Below are positions 37,501-45,479 of a DNA stretch of 64,000 nt, in pieces. Origin of the DNA: Triatoma infestans (taxonomy: Eukaryota > Arthropoda > Insecta > Hemiptera > Reduviidae). Within the stretch, counting starts at the first letter, position 1; every line of letters begins with the position of its first letter. Below the pieces are notes generated by a model that was not told where the DNA came from, made no database searches, and saw only the letters and a list, made by a program, of their open reading frames with translations. Made by a program: the position numbers and the translations under genes. The DNA lies in assembly GCA_011037195.1 (NCBI GenBank), contig JAAEAF010000680.1, positions 62,001 through 126,000 of the forward strand, read 5' to 3'.

Positions 37501-40500
37501 TTTAAAGAAATTTCTCCTTACAGCATGGTGGTCAGACAGTGCTAGTGACACAGCAGCAGGCTGGAGCTAAAGCAATATTCTTCCTACGTCCACAGCCCCA
37601 AGGAGCGGCAGTGGTAGTTGCTGGAGGTCCGGGAACTGCTAGTCAATCAAAGGTAACTCCAGTTCAAAGAATTACTGCAAAGTCTCCACCTCCACCATTG
37701 GTCAAGTTAGCGCCAAACACAACTAATCAGCCAACTGTTATCAATAAGGCAATTATATTTTAAAATTATTTTTATATAAGAAAATATAAAACAGTATTTA
37801 TAATCGTTAAATATTTCTATGCAATATAGTCTGTCGTGGTACAGTCTGGTAGTCATCCAATAGGATGCACATCAAATGTGGCTACAGGTCCGACTAGTCA
37901 AGGCACTACCATATCTACTCGTACACCGGCTCCCAAAGTTGTGGAAACGAGCACGTCCACTACCCCGTGTCCTCCTCCTAAGGCACCAGAGGTTGAGCGC
38001 GGTTATTACCTCTGTGAATGGAGAGGATGTATGAGGTAATAATTTTCTTTGAAAAAAAGTCTACTGAAATTCTTCTAATTGACTAAAAACCATCGAGTAT
38101 GTTATTTAAGATAGATGACATGTCTAAAATATAATTTTATATTAATTATTTTATAGGAACTTTAAATCGGGGAACGAGTTATATATACATTCTTGTGAAG
38201 CGCATTGTCCTCGAGGGTCTGAAGAAGTACAGTGTTTATGGGAAAGATGTGATAATATTAAAAGAAAAAGATTTTCGCTTATGACTCATCTTTACGATCG
38301 GCATTGTAATGCTGAAGTAAGTTTTTAATAGATTCTGTAATTGTATAAAAGAAAATATCAGGTCATGAACTTTCAGTTTTTTGTTGCATTATAAAGCGGT
38401 TATTTTAGAAAAAGAAAGGAAAAAATAAGTTTTTATTTATTTTCAGGTGATTAAAATGCGGAGGATGTTACTTGCTGAATTAGTAAAAAAAGATTCTGGA
38501 ACATCGACAATATCAGCATCTCCTCCGCAAGTTACATCACGACCTTCAGTGTCTTCTACTGGTGTCCAAACATCCGGTTCTCCCGTCCTACCAACTTCCA
38601 CAGCTGCCACCACATCTTCGCAACAATCCACACATATCGCCAGAGCAATAAGTAGGCGTGCTATAGATTTTATCAATGCAAAAGAACTTCAGGTCAGTAA
38701 TTTAACTTGATTGTCTCACATTTTATCAACCTTAGGTTCCTTTTTTGTTCTCTTTCTTTGAAATTATATTTTCATATGTCCATGTCACATGCATCTTGTT
38801 GAAGAACAATAGTTTCAGTTTGAAAATTCTTTTCCTATTTCATAAATCGTCGCTTTTGCATGGTTCCCAAAGTGCAAAAGTGCCCAATGTTTTGTAATTA
38901 CTAAGCGTTGCACCATAAATCGCCATATTTTCTTTGTATCCGTAAAATTTTACATTCTTTGAAGGGGATTTGTTAATTTTTTTTTTTTTATAAATTGTCT
39001 TTAGAATCTAACATAGCCATTACTAGAGAATAAACTAGAATAATTCGAATTAGAGGAAGTACTGCAATCGTGTCAAATTTTTGAAATTGAGTTTCTCTCT
39101 TTCTCTCTCTCTCTCTCTCGCGTGTTTGTGTCTTTTTTCCCCATCTTTATTCAACATGCTCCATATTACATATTACATGCACATGGTATACAACAGAAAG
39201 TTTCAGTTATAAGAATAACCAAAATTTGTAATTTAATTATAATTAAATAAAAAGTTTCAACATAAAATATAAATTATATAAAGAAAATGACAAAAAAATG
39301 TCACTAATCACAATACCAACTGTCTGCGCGGCAGACACCCAAGGTGCGGGGGCGAACGTACACCAAGAAGTGAAAAACAAAAAAAAGTAAAAATAAATAA
39401 AATTAAAATAAAAGGAGATGCAAAGGAAGACGCTTCGACTTACCTGGAGAGTGGTGAAGCTGAATGCGTAAGCGGCGAAGCTGAGGCGATAGGTGAACGG
39501 TCGAGGAAGATGTGGCGTGTACGTGTATGTGTGTGGGTGTGGCGAAAGAAAGGATATCAGGTGAAAGGAAGGGAGTAAGAGTGCTCCGTGGAAGCTGATG
39601 ACGCTGTTGTTGATCGCGGCTGATGATGGTAGAAGAGCCCAGGCGCGAAAGGTAAGTTCACCTGAAGGCGATGGTGCGGATAAGATGAAGTGTACCTTTA
39701 ATTCGTCAGAAGATGAATTGAAGGGCGAAGGCGCGAATGAGGTGAGAGCACTCAGTAAAAAAGGCGAGCTATGAGAAATACTGATGTGAACATGTAAAGC
39801 ACCGGAAGGCGAGTAGTGAAAGTGAGCGGGGTTCAGGCGTGAACGGATGTGTCAGCGGAAGTGGTGGGGACAGAAATGTGAGGCGGTAAACATGGTTCTA
39901 AGAATCCATTAGTGGCGGAGATTATTGTAAAAGGCACTGCCAAGTGGATTAGCGCGTACGCACGCGCGGGCGGAAACGGGCGCGTGCGAGGGTATGACGA
40001 CTGAACACCAACTGTTCAAAGTCTATGGGATTCACGAACGTAAAAACTCTTCGTAATCCACAGATGTAGATCCAAGTAGCCAAGATTTTTCAAAATACCA
40101 AAGCGTTCTTACAATTTAATTCCACCATGGTGCAGATGGAGAATTAAACTTTCCATTCGATTCCCCCCGCTGATCAGTACTTTGTAATGTCAGACCATAA
40201 AGAATATTCATTTACTTTCTCCATATGAATATTTACTTCTTGTTCTGACATATTTTCTCAGTAAGCATTAATTCGTACATATTATTATCAAGGCTGTTGA
40301 AAGTTTGATAACTTAAATCTAATTATTCCAAATACATTGACTTGATTTAGATCCATTGTATCTTTTATCCTTTAATGATTTATCCAATTCATTAAATAAT
40401 TTGGTGATATTTCCAAGATATTCCTAGATTTCTTTTTCACATCTAATGACATTTTACTATTGCAACGTCCTCTCGGGAATATTGGGAATATGTTGGGAAT

Positions 40501-43500
40501 AAATTCACCATAATTTTATTGCAATACCATTACAACTTAATACAGGCTTTATATACATAATAATCGACCAACGGTAATTAATTTCCGTCAAAACTTGATT
40601 ACCAGTCATTTCTGTTTTTCTTCTTATCATATTTGATTGTTGTCTTTTAAAAAAAACTTCTGTTCATATTGTTTTTAAAGAAAGTTATGGTGAAAACAGA
40701 ATATTTTTGTTTAATTTTATTAAAATGAAATTCTCTCCGGAATAAATTTTTACTCTCTCTCCCTTACAGCTGAAGAGAGAGGGAATATTACGTTCGTGAT
40801 TTTCGAATTGGTTTTCGAAATCTATTCATGTTTTCAGATCTGAGCATGTAAAGTATGTGTGTGAGAGATAGATTGTGAAAAATTCGAACGGTATCTGCCA
40901 TATGACAATTTCATCATGAGTAGAATATGTTTTTACAAAAGTGTTTTATGTAATGTACAGAAATAACACTTTACGGGGTCTCTCTTCCTCCAAAACCTCC
41001 ATAAAATAAATTTTCCCGGAAAAATGATTCAAATTGTGGCTCTTTGCAGGTACAATCGATGTATCAAGTTTAATGAAAAATATCGGATGCGTTTTCAAGA
41101 AAAATCGCCTCAGTAAAGTAGTTCTGTTTCCGGTTGATCGATTTTGACCTAAACCTTATTGTAGAGTTCCCTGATAGATAACTTAAACGAAATGTCGTTT
41201 GAACTTTCTAGATTTCCCAATTTTGAGTTATGCTGATCACACACGTACACATATATATTATACGAGTATATGACATTTTTAAAGAGCTGTTAAGTTATAG
41301 AGAGATTCCATAGAAAGAGGAATAGATCCCGTTTGGAAGATATAACTGGAAAAGCCAAGCAGTTCTCAATACTTGATTTACCCAGCTCGTATCTGGCTAA
41401 ATGTAGATGGTAGAGTCAATAATATATCTCCATTTACATAGATGGTAGCGAAAGCGGGGAAATTTTGGTTGTTTTTGTGGTTTATCTGCGCGGCAAGTTC
41501 ATCTCGGTAGAGCTATTTTAACTGGACGATTTTTGCTCAATCAGGCAGAGCAACTGGTTATACTGCAATCATTGGGATAGATTCTAAGTAACAACATTCT
41601 AGTGAAATGTGCAGCTAAAGCAATTATTTATACTGACAACCTAGACTATAATAAAAATGGTAGCAATAAAATGCCTTTAATAGCAAAAATAAGAGAATAA
41701 ACTGAAATATCTTGAACTAAAGAGATCTAGAGAGAATTAAAGAGAATTAATAACTGAAAATATCAAATTGAATAACTGAAATATCTTGAAAATAATTGAT
41801 TCCAAATTAGTTTTATATCTCTGACTTCGTAAGATATACTCGTCAGTTTCATGCATATACGAGGTGTGCAAATTAAGTAATGAGACTGATTTTTTATCTT
41901 TTTTTTATTCAAATAAAATTACAATTCAACATTGTCCCCTTCAAAGTAACTACCTTGGGAAGCCACACAACGCTGAAGACGATTCTTCCATTCGTCATAG
42001 CAGTGCTGGAACTCGGATACTGGAATAGACTTCGTTGGTCGGTTACGGCTGTTTGAATATTCTCGAATGTTCCAAAATGACGTCCCTTGAGGTGATTTTT
42101 CAATTTGGGGAACAAAAAAAAGTCACATGGACTCAAGTCGGGTGAATAAGGAGGCTGAGGAGCCACAGGAATGTTATTACTGGCCAAATACTCATTAATA
42201 GAAATCGCGGTGTGACACGGAGCATTATCGCAACACCCACTTGTTTTTGATGTTTGGTCTCACAAAAAATGACTCTTTTTCGAAGTCTCTCAAACGACGA
42301 TTGATTTCGGACTGTCCACGACGATCTGAACGCACGAGATCGCGGATTCTGCCAACATTTTCGTCGGTTCTTGAAGATGAAGGCCTTCCGCTGCGAGGCT
42401 CGTCTTCAATTGATTCCCTTCCTTCTGCAAACGACTTAAACCACCTAAAAACCTGTGCTCTCGACAAAACATGTCTCCATAGGCCTGGCACAGTTTTTCA
42501 AACGTTTCCGTTGCACTGTGCCCAAGTCTGAAGCAAAACTGATAGCACAACGTTGCTCGTAATGGATGTCACTCCATTTTTAAAACGCACTGAAAAAAAC
42601 CTTGCTCACAAAAAAAGTCACTACGGACAGTGCAACAACTCTAGCATTTTCAAATTTGCATGGGACGGTATCAGATGTTTACTTGCCCTACCACGCATGC
42701 CCCGCGGTCTCCAGTGTTGCCAGATCGAACACTAGATAATCAGTCTCATTACTTAATTTACTTTCAGGTACTTTCAGGGTATGGCAGAACTGGTGTGTAC
42801 CTTCATCGTTTTGGAATCTTTGACAGATCAGAGTGTTCTCGCAGTCTCTTAAGTCCGCAGACCTGGCACATTCCCACATTCTATAATTGCTCCATCTTCG
42901 AGAGAGAATGAACTCGATTTTTTGCAGTCTGTTATTTTCTCTCTCTCTGTTGGCATGACATTTTTGAATACTTTATCTGTTTCTGATGATTTTTAACCTA
43001 ATATAAAAATAAATTTTTGAACCATGAAATTTATCAGTTCATAGTTTAATGTTTATAGAGATGGTTTTTGAAATATAATTGAATTTGAACTGCATATGTA
43101 TTAACATATACACAGATCAGTTTCTAAAAGCCACTTTTGCAGACCTGTACCTAGATACCTAGAAACGGCTATTTCCAGAAGAAATTCGATATCGAAAAGT
43201 TGACATTATCGTAATACTTACTCTTACTCTAAGACAGTAAGAGAAGGTTATAAGACGCTTATTTTCCTTTTCAACATTTCAAATTGCGATTTGCAGTGAT
43301 TTCTTTCTTTTAAAGTGTATTGCACCTTAAGATTTCAGAGAACAACAGAACGACTATATTTTGTTTTTATTTTTTATTTTAGGAAGATAATGAAGGCCCT
43401 ATTACTAAGAGTATACGATTAACGGCAGCTCTTATTCTTCGTAACTTAGTTGTATATTCTACTTACGGCAGGAGGTAATAATTTGTCTTAAAATATTGCA

Positions 43501-43685
43501 CTTTATTTACTTTATTAATTTAAAAAAAGGTTAAAATATTTATAATTCTTATTCAAAGGTACTTGACCCGTTACGAGCCACATCTAGCTAGCGTTGGACT
43601 GAGCAATGTGGAATCTTCAAGAACAATTGCCCATGTATTATTTGACATGAGCCAGTCGCGATGTGATTCTGGCCATACACCTTAA
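16128..43685 (+). CDS. Bap170: Bap170/ARID2-type PBAP chromatin-remodelling subunit (18 exons, ARID-coding 5' exons not found)
   Basis: Orthologue of fly Bap170 and human ARID2, the signature subunit of the nuclear PBAP/PBAF SWI/SNF complex. Exons: 16128-16346, 16448-16596, 16722-16909, 18736-18979, 19379-19543, 19621-19942, 20992-21205, 21293-21473, 23479-23646, 23766-23946, 25821-26249, 26331-26599, 37524-37736, 37830-38035, 38157-38316, 38447-38692, 43383-43474, 43559-43685. All phases agree, giving about 1256 residues to the stop at 43683-43685. The first exon begins with the last two bases of a codon, so at least one exon is missing upstream. Landmarks are [15 protein letters not shown], the RFX winged helix ([17 protein letters not shown]), paired C2H2-like fingers, and [18 protein letters not shown] near the C-terminus. 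Exon 37524 may instead end at 37652, also in phase, at a better donor. Confidence 0.94.
16910..18735 (+). other. Bap170 intron with small repeats
   Basis: This 1.8-kb intron holds a near-duplicate CTTTGATTCAGAGATTCA at about 17547-17565 and 17580-17597, and a minus-strand tRNA-derived SINE (listed separately). The rest has no recognisable coding content. Confidence 0.6.
18430..18640 (-). repeat. tRNA-derived SINE copy
   Basis: The minus strand from about 18626 reads GATTAGCTCAGTGATAGCGC, an A-box-like start, then TGGACTCCCATGTTGAGG, then the B-box-like GGTTCCGGGTTCCGAGTCC near 18567-18585. A non-tRNA body follows to about 18430. Fold and boxes are tRNA-like (CAT at the anticodon position), but an extra C in the T-loop region and the attached body argue against a functional tRNA gene. 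Confidence 0.6.
19130..19250 (+). repeat. LINE 3'-end-like fragment with TCTAT tail
   Basis: This short AT-rich segment ends AACAAATAAAGTCTATTCTA followed by more CTATT units. A polyadenylation-like AATAAA followed by a short tandem repeat is a common 3' end of insect non-LTR retrotransposons. It resembles the end of the LINE fragment at 24290-25018 in layout. No coding part is seen. Confidence 0.35.
19621..19942 (+). CDS. Bap170: Bap170 Pro/Thr-rich linker exon
   Basis: Single exon of about 107 codons between the helical region and the winged helix. It starts [20 protein letters not shown], which matches the end of the helical block (ARID2 has FGPDALAAVKLIE here), then turns into a Pro/Thr/Ala/Gln-rich low-complexity linker. 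The acceptor is CATATCGCAG at 19611-19620 and the donor G|GTATGG is at 19942. Confidence 0.88.
20160..20560 (-). pseudogene. mariner-type transposase relic
   Basis: Minus-strand frames, broken by one shift, read [15 protein letters not shown], then THPPYSPD, then [20 protein letters not shown]. This matches the second and third catalytic-Asp region of mariner transposases (DNARPH...[19 protein letters not shown]). No terminal inverted repeats were found and the frame is broken, so it is a dead fragment inside the Bap170 intron 19943-20991. Confidence 0.7.
20992..21473 (+). CDS. Bap170: Bap170 exons: RFX-type winged-helix DNA-binding domain
   Basis: Exons 20992-21205 and 21293-21473. They read [20 protein letters not shown], then [26 protein letters not shown] across the junction, and [17 protein letters not shown]. 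This is the RFX-like winged helix found in ARID2 (ARID2 residues about 525-605). The order of aromatic and basic positions, and the split of the domain by one intron, fit the family. The RFX fold binds DNA in RFX factors; sequence specificity in Bap170 is not known from this window. Confidence 0.92.
21474..23478 (+). other. Bap170 intron with a palindromic repeat copy
   Basis: Two kilobases of AT-rich intron. A copy of the TCTTA...TAAGA palindromic repeat lies near 22165-22240, followed by text shared with other copies. A TCTTCTTCTTCTTCTT run is near 21760. There is no coding content that I can support. Confidence 0.6.
22165..22240. repeat. Palindromic repeat copy (CTCTTATTCCTAGTAAGAG)
   Basis: The core CTCTTATTCCTAGTAAGAG is followed by text on the pattern GCGTTACGATCGTATCAAAT and AAATTAAGTTTTCAC. 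This right-hand text recurs near 44660 and, more weakly, near 39060, which ties the sites into one dispersed family. Confidence 0.5.
23479..26599 (+). CDS. Bap170: Bap170 exons: low-complexity middle region
   Basis: Exons 23479-23646, 23766-23946, 25821-26249 and 26331-26599. They are rich in Gln, Ser, Thr, Pro and Asn, as in the disordered middle of ARID2. Two short segments look conserved: [20 protein letters not shown] near 25950-26005, and [18 protein letters not shown] in the last exon. If the donor at 26249 (AGCA|GTAAGG) is not used, translation stops at 26273-26275. That would give a truncated isoform lacking the zinc fingers, although the downstream exon joins in phase from 26249. Confidence 0.88.
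24290..25018 (+). mobile_element. Non-LTR retrotransposon 3' fragment
   Basis: Broken plus-strand frames read [16 protein letters not shown], then [20 protein letters not shown], and then [20 protein letters not shown] followed by WNS. This is the region downstream of the reverse-transcriptase core found at the C-terminus of many insect LINEs (YCD.VY, CVRF.F..RRD.HITP, SF...W NSLP). After a stop the segment ends with AATAAAAG and a run of CT repeats near 24994-25016. It is 5'-truncated and lies in the Bap170 intron 23947-25820. Confidence 0.75.
26743..26836 (-). repeat. 3' terminal repeat, second part (split by the LINE)
   Basis: It is nearly identical to 36361-36454, with one clear C/T difference. 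The poly-T that follows (26829-26836) belongs in part to both the repeat and the LINE tail, so the join cannot be placed exactly. Confidence 0.65.
26957..29489 (-). pseudogene. Jockey-type ORF2 (endonuclease and reverse transcriptase)
   Basis: Frame 29489-29280 begins with [14 protein letters not shown] and LITETHF, the first two endonuclease motifs. Frame 29200-28928 gives [17 protein letters not shown], the third. RT parts: [17 protein letters not shown] and ILPHQLSF (28102-27890), [20 protein letters not shown] (27760-27690), and [18 protein letters not shown] (27314-27240). The usual RT order is kept, but the FADD box is broken near 27640. The stop is at 26957-26959. Endonuclease nicks the target and RT copies the RNA at the nick in this class. 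Frameshifts make this copy inactive. Confidence 0.78.
29640..30830 (-). pseudogene. Jockey-type ORF1 (gag-like, zinc knuckles)
   Basis: The start codon at 30830 opens [11 protein letters not shown]. Frames are broken several times. From about 30035 the text gives [16 protein letters not shown] and [13 protein letters not shown], two consecutive CCHC-type knuckles, and a third Cys-rich segment ([10 protein letters not shown]). The C-terminal part is Gln-rich (CAG/CAA-type repeats at about 29665-29755). ORF1 proteins of this group bind the element RNA. Confidence 0.75.
31218..31251 (-). repeat. 3' terminal repeat, first part (split by the LINE)
   Basis: It matches 36466-36499 with one substitution (ATTTAATATCAT for ATTTAGTATCAT). 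The companion part is 26743-26836, on the far side of the LINE. The piece corresponding to 36449-36465 is missing, so some sequence was lost at the insertion point or the edge is misread. Confidence 0.6.
31250..34290 (-). pseudogene. gypsy-type pol: RT, RNase H and integrase relics
   Basis: The RT active-site region is read at about 33450-33420 ([11 protein letters not shown], an xADD form of the YxDD box). The largest frame, 33358-32483, carries the RT thumb ([33 protein letters not shown]), the RNase H part ([16 protein letters not shown]; the later DMLSRAP) and their connection. Integrase fragments follow: [11 protein letters not shown] (zinc end, 32346-32107), and [10 protein letters not shown] and [12 protein letters not shown] (catalytic core, 32007-31753). 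A tail at 31551-31312 ends in QTRSGR, common at gypsy pol C-termini. Frameshifts and an AT-repeat insertion (33878-33945) show that it is dead. Confidence 0.8.
33878..33945. repeat. AT-rich palindromic tract in gypsy pol
   Basis: About 65 bp consist almost wholly of ATAATATTATATATTAT-type units that read nearly the same on both strands, in the RT-coding part of the gypsy-type element. It is probably a microsatellite-like expansion or a small hairpin insertion. Confidence 0.5.
34517..35596 (-). mobile_element. PIF/Harbinger element, internally deleted, inserted in gypsy gag
   Basis: The ends are inverted repeats. The left end reads GGGTATGTCCACACTGGTGC from 34517; the right end, read on the minus strand from 35596, gives GGGTATGCCCACACTTGTGC. 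TTT at 34514-34516 and 35597-35599 forms the 3-bp target duplication usual for this superfamily. The minus-strand frame ending at 35107 carries the C-terminal part of a HARBI1-type DDE transposase: [20 protein letters not shown] and [12 protein letters not shown]. The full transposase is about 350-400 residues and a second MADF-type gene is usual, so 1080 bp can hold only a deleted copy. It must have arrived after the gypsy element. Confidence 0.8.
35107..35480 (-). pseudogene. HARBI1-like transposase, C-terminal fragment
   Basis: An open frame of about 125 codons holds [30 protein letters not shown] and FRIFRKPI, then a hydrophobic [10 protein letters not shown] end. This is the C-terminal third of Harbinger DDE transposases, including the last catalytic-region motif (NYR.S.ARR.VENAFG, where this copy has IVGNAFG). 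Upstream catalytic parts are missing, so it cannot be active. The frame extends to 35616 only by reading through the element terminus. Confidence 0.75.
35640..36345 (-). pseudogene. gypsy-type gag, N-terminal part
   Basis: Frames 36345-36070, 36101-35907 and 35897-35679 run one after another with small frameshifts. They show a typical Ty3/gypsy gag core: a WNFFKQQF motif, a [13 protein letters not shown] segment, [11 protein letters not shown] and ARG/LYS-rich helices (the capsid-like retrotrans_gag fold). Gag binds and packages the element RNA. The start at 36345 follows the terminal repeat almost at once. At least two frameshifts make it non-functional. The zinc-knuckle part continues across the Harbinger insertion at 34517-35596. 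Confidence 0.75.
36361..36499 (-). repeat. 5' terminal repeat (short LTR) of the gypsy-type element
   Basis: About 139 bp. On the minus strand it starts TGATACTAAATC and ends in GCCTTTATTT. Its first and last parts recur at 31218-31251 and 26743-26836. It is unusually short for a gypsy LTR, and only 15 bp separate it from the gag ATG at 36345. Confidence 0.6.
37200..37420 (-). repeat. tRNA-derived SINE copy
   Basis: The minus strand from about 37412 reads TTAGGTCAATGGTTACGCTG (A-box-like), then GGTCCCGGCTCGAATTC (B-box-like) near 37348-37365, then a body with AAATTTTCTCTTTC. Its layout matches the copies at 18430-18640 and 54040-54255. It lies just upstream of the Bap170 exon at 37524. Confidence 0.55.
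37524..38316 (+). CDS. Bap170: Bap170 exons: linker and paired C2H2-like zinc fingers
   Basis: Exons 37524-37736, 37830-38035 and 38157-38316. The first two are Pro/Gln/Thr-rich. From about 37998 the sequence gives [20 protein letters not shown], followed by IHSCEAHC, then [20 protein letters not shown] and HLYDRHC. These are two atypical zinc fingers, each with two Cys and a His-x-(3-5)-Cys/His end, in the place where ARID2 has its C2H2 pair (LWQSCKKWF and QCLWEGCE). The finger region is split by the intron 38036-38156 as expected from the phase. Confidence 0.9.
38447..43685 (+). CDS. Bap170: Bap170 exons: C-terminal conserved region and stop
   Basis: Exons 38447-38692, 43383-43474 and 43559-43685. 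The first begins [18 protein letters not shown] and ends with [14 protein letters not shown]. The last two encode [20 protein letters not shown], then [20 protein letters not shown] and [12 protein letters not shown], which align with the ARID2 C-terminus ([17 protein letters not shown]). The stop is at 43683-43685. The 4.7-kb intron 38693-43382 contains several repeats. Confidence 0.92.
39086..39120. repeat. TC microsatellite
   Basis: A run of TCTC units followed by CGCGTGTTTGTG, at the right end of a degraded palindromic repeat copy. Confidence 0.7.
39320..40030. repeat. GC-rich, CpG-containing block of unknown class
   Basis: About 700 bp that are much richer in G and C than the surroundings, with purine-biased text (GAAGGCGAAG, GCGGCGAAGCTGAGGCG units). 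Near its end lies an inverted pair, GCACGCGC at 39960-39967 and GCGCGTGC at 39980-39987. No open frame or terminal repeat was identified. It could be part of a transposon not represented elsewhere in the window or a tandem-derived unit. Confidence 0.4.
40748..40800. repeat. Palindromic repeat copy, degraded
   Basis: TCTCTCTCCCTTACAGCTGA and then AGAGAGAGGGAATATTACG form an inverted pair around the centre. Text after it (TTCGAATTGGTTTTCGAAAT) resembles that at 55490. It belongs to the same loose family as 9640-9720. Confidence 0.4.
40975..41240. repeat. Dispersed repeat related to 15545-15800
   Basis: It shares CATAAAATAAATTTTCCCGG, a CAAGAAAAATCGCC-like block, CAGTAAAGTAGTTCTG and GGTTGATCGATTTT with the copy near 15550-15730, in the same order. 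Confidence 0.5.
41860..42760 (-). mobile_element. mariner-type element, internally deleted
   Basis: The left end follows a TA dinucleotide and reads CGAGGTGTGCAAATTAAGTA, then ATGAGACTGATT. The right end, inverted, repeats AAATTAAGTAATGAGACTGA at about 42741-42760, but its outer bases are lost. Minus-strand transposase pieces: the N-terminal helix-turn-helix part from ATG 42577 ([27 protein letters not shown]), and the C-terminal catalytic part ([20 protein letters not shown], 42187 down). About 330 bp of the central region, including the first catalytic Asp, are missing at about 42225-42240. Frameshifts are also present, so it is inactive. Confidence 0.75.
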
Positions 43686-44570
43686 AAAAGAAAGTATTTC
43701 TTGCCTCCATTCCTCCTCCTCCTATTCTGCCATTAGATCATTTCTGTGCACTCAGTGCTGGAACAAAAGCGGCGGTTAAATAAATCTCTTTTTGTACATT
43801 TTAAATGTTGAAGTGTTTTATATAATAATAATTGAAAATAAAATTAAAAAAAAGAAAAAGAAAAGGTGAAGAGAATAATTTGTGTATATAATGTGATCTT
43901 ATTTTAAAACCAAAGTTTTTTCACTGTTATAAAAATAAACTTATTACATTTTTTTTTATTATTAAAGATTTTTTTTTAACCAAAGTTGTATCTGGTGAAA
44001 ATTATTTAATTTTTTTTTTCTATAAAATTGAATTTAATATATATATTTTTTAAAAAAGATAGTGGAAATGACTTGTTTGAATTAGTATTATTTTGTGTTC
44101 AAATTGACGAAATGAAAAATGACTTTTTCTTACATTTTATTTGGTCATTTAAGTACAAATTTTTTTGTTCTTTCTCGTGTAAATAAATTAGATGCTGAAA
44201 ATAAATTAGAATAAATTATTGAAATTGTGTTAAATTTTATATTTTTTAATCTTATAAATATAATAAATGTACAGTAGATGTTTTTTTTTTTAAATTTGTA
44301 TAAATGTTAAACAAGTCATTTTCATATCTTCAGATAAAAAAAAAAAACAAATATTTAAAGAAAAGGTGCAATGAAGAAGCAAATTCAAAATATTTAGTAA
44401 AGGAAACCCACCGCCAAGTGCAAAACATATTCACTTGTAATAATGTTAACAGTACTATATTGTGATTATTTTTATGTTTCACATTTTAGTTTTATAGACT
44501 TTACTGCATTTACAAAGAGAACATTTCATACTTTGTAATTTAGTGTAAAATAAATTTTTATATTTTATTC
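43686..44570 (+). other. Bap170 3' UTR with candidate polyadenylation signals
   Basis: AT-rich sequence follows the stop at 43685. AATAAA hexamers lie at 43837-43842, 43934-43939 and 44549-44554. Which one is used cannot be told from sequence alone. Confidence 0.5.
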
Positions 44571-44619
44571 TATTGATACAATTTATAATTTTTTTTTTTT
44601 TTATTTTTATTTTATTATT

Positions 44620-44700
44620 TTAGTTATTCCTCGTACTTAGTAAGAGGAACTTAGTCTTGTCAAATTTTTCAAATTGTGTTTTCACCGCATATTTGATAAA
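44620..44700. repeat. Palindromic repeat copy
   Basis: TTATTCCTCGTACTTAGTAA, then GAGGAACTTAGTCTTG and TCAAATTTTTCAAATTGTG. The centre differs from the other copies but the right-hand text follows that of 22165-22260. Confidence 0.4.
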
Positions 44701-45096
44701 GTTCAATTTTGTTTGGGACAATAACATTAGCCATTCAAATCATCATTTATTTTACAGTCTGTGTGTAGCTAAAGTATGAAACAAAATACCAGATTCATTA
44801 AAACAAAACTATGCTACATCACAAATTCAACAGAAGAAAAGACTATCAGAATTCACACAAATTCAGGAATTGTTAGCTGAGGTTTGGGTAAAAGCTCATT
44901 GGCTCGAGTGCATAATGCTATGGTTTCATACTTTAAGCCTGAGAGCAGTAGAAGATCTGCTAAACAATGGTTTTAACATGCCCTGCAAAATCCCTTGATT
45001 TAGGGCATGCTTTTTATCGTGTAGCATTCAGCGTATTATGGTAAATCTATATTTATATTATGAACGAATTAAGAATTGTTTTTACTCTCTAGTTTT

Positions 45097-45309
45097 GGGG
45101 CGGGTGTTCGTGTAGTGGTTTGAGCATGGATTTGTAAGTGGGAGGACCCCAGTTCGAGTATAACTGTTAAATTTTATATTTGTTTAAAAAATGTTAATAG
45201 TAAAGTAGGTGCTTCCGCCCCCGTCCACGACACCTAATTTGGTAGTTGGACGTAAAGCCCGCCTGAAAAAATAGGCATTTACTTTACTTTTTTACTTTTT
45301 TTTTTTACT
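45097..45309 (+). repeat. tRNA-derived SINE with 15-bp target duplication
   Basis: TTACTCTCTAGTTTT occurs at 45082-45096 and 45310-45324 as an exact target-site duplication. The body begins GGGGCGGGTGTTCGTGTAGT and GGTTTGAGCATGG (A box) and has GGACCCCAGTTCGAGTA (B box) near 45148-45164. A body follows with TGTTAATAGTAAAGTA and TAGTTGGACGTAAAGCCCGC, and it ends in a TTTACTTTACTTTTTTAC tail. The copy at 55078-55271 shares the body. It does not encode protein; such elements move with LINE enzymes. Confidence 0.85.
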
Positions 45310-45479
45310 TTACTCTCTAGTTTTTTCATTAGGAGATAAATAGAAAAACATAGCTAAGCTAAGGTCACTTTATTAAAGATAGAAACTATTTATTTAAGAG
45401 CGAAAGTAGAAACCGATATTTCGTATAATCTATCGTTTTGAAAAACATTCAAACATTTAAAATTAAAATCTGGTATTTT

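Larger units (their letters stand above)
38693..43382 (+). other. Last large Bap170 intron
   Basis: A 4.7-kb intron. In order: a degraded copy of the palindromic repeat with a TCTC microsatellite (39045-39130), a GC-rich block (39320-40030), another palindromic repeat copy (40748-40800), a dispersed repeat (40975-41240), a deleted mariner element (41860-42760), and a degraded palindrome near 43215-43250. There is no host coding exon between 38692 and 43383. Confidence 0.6.
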
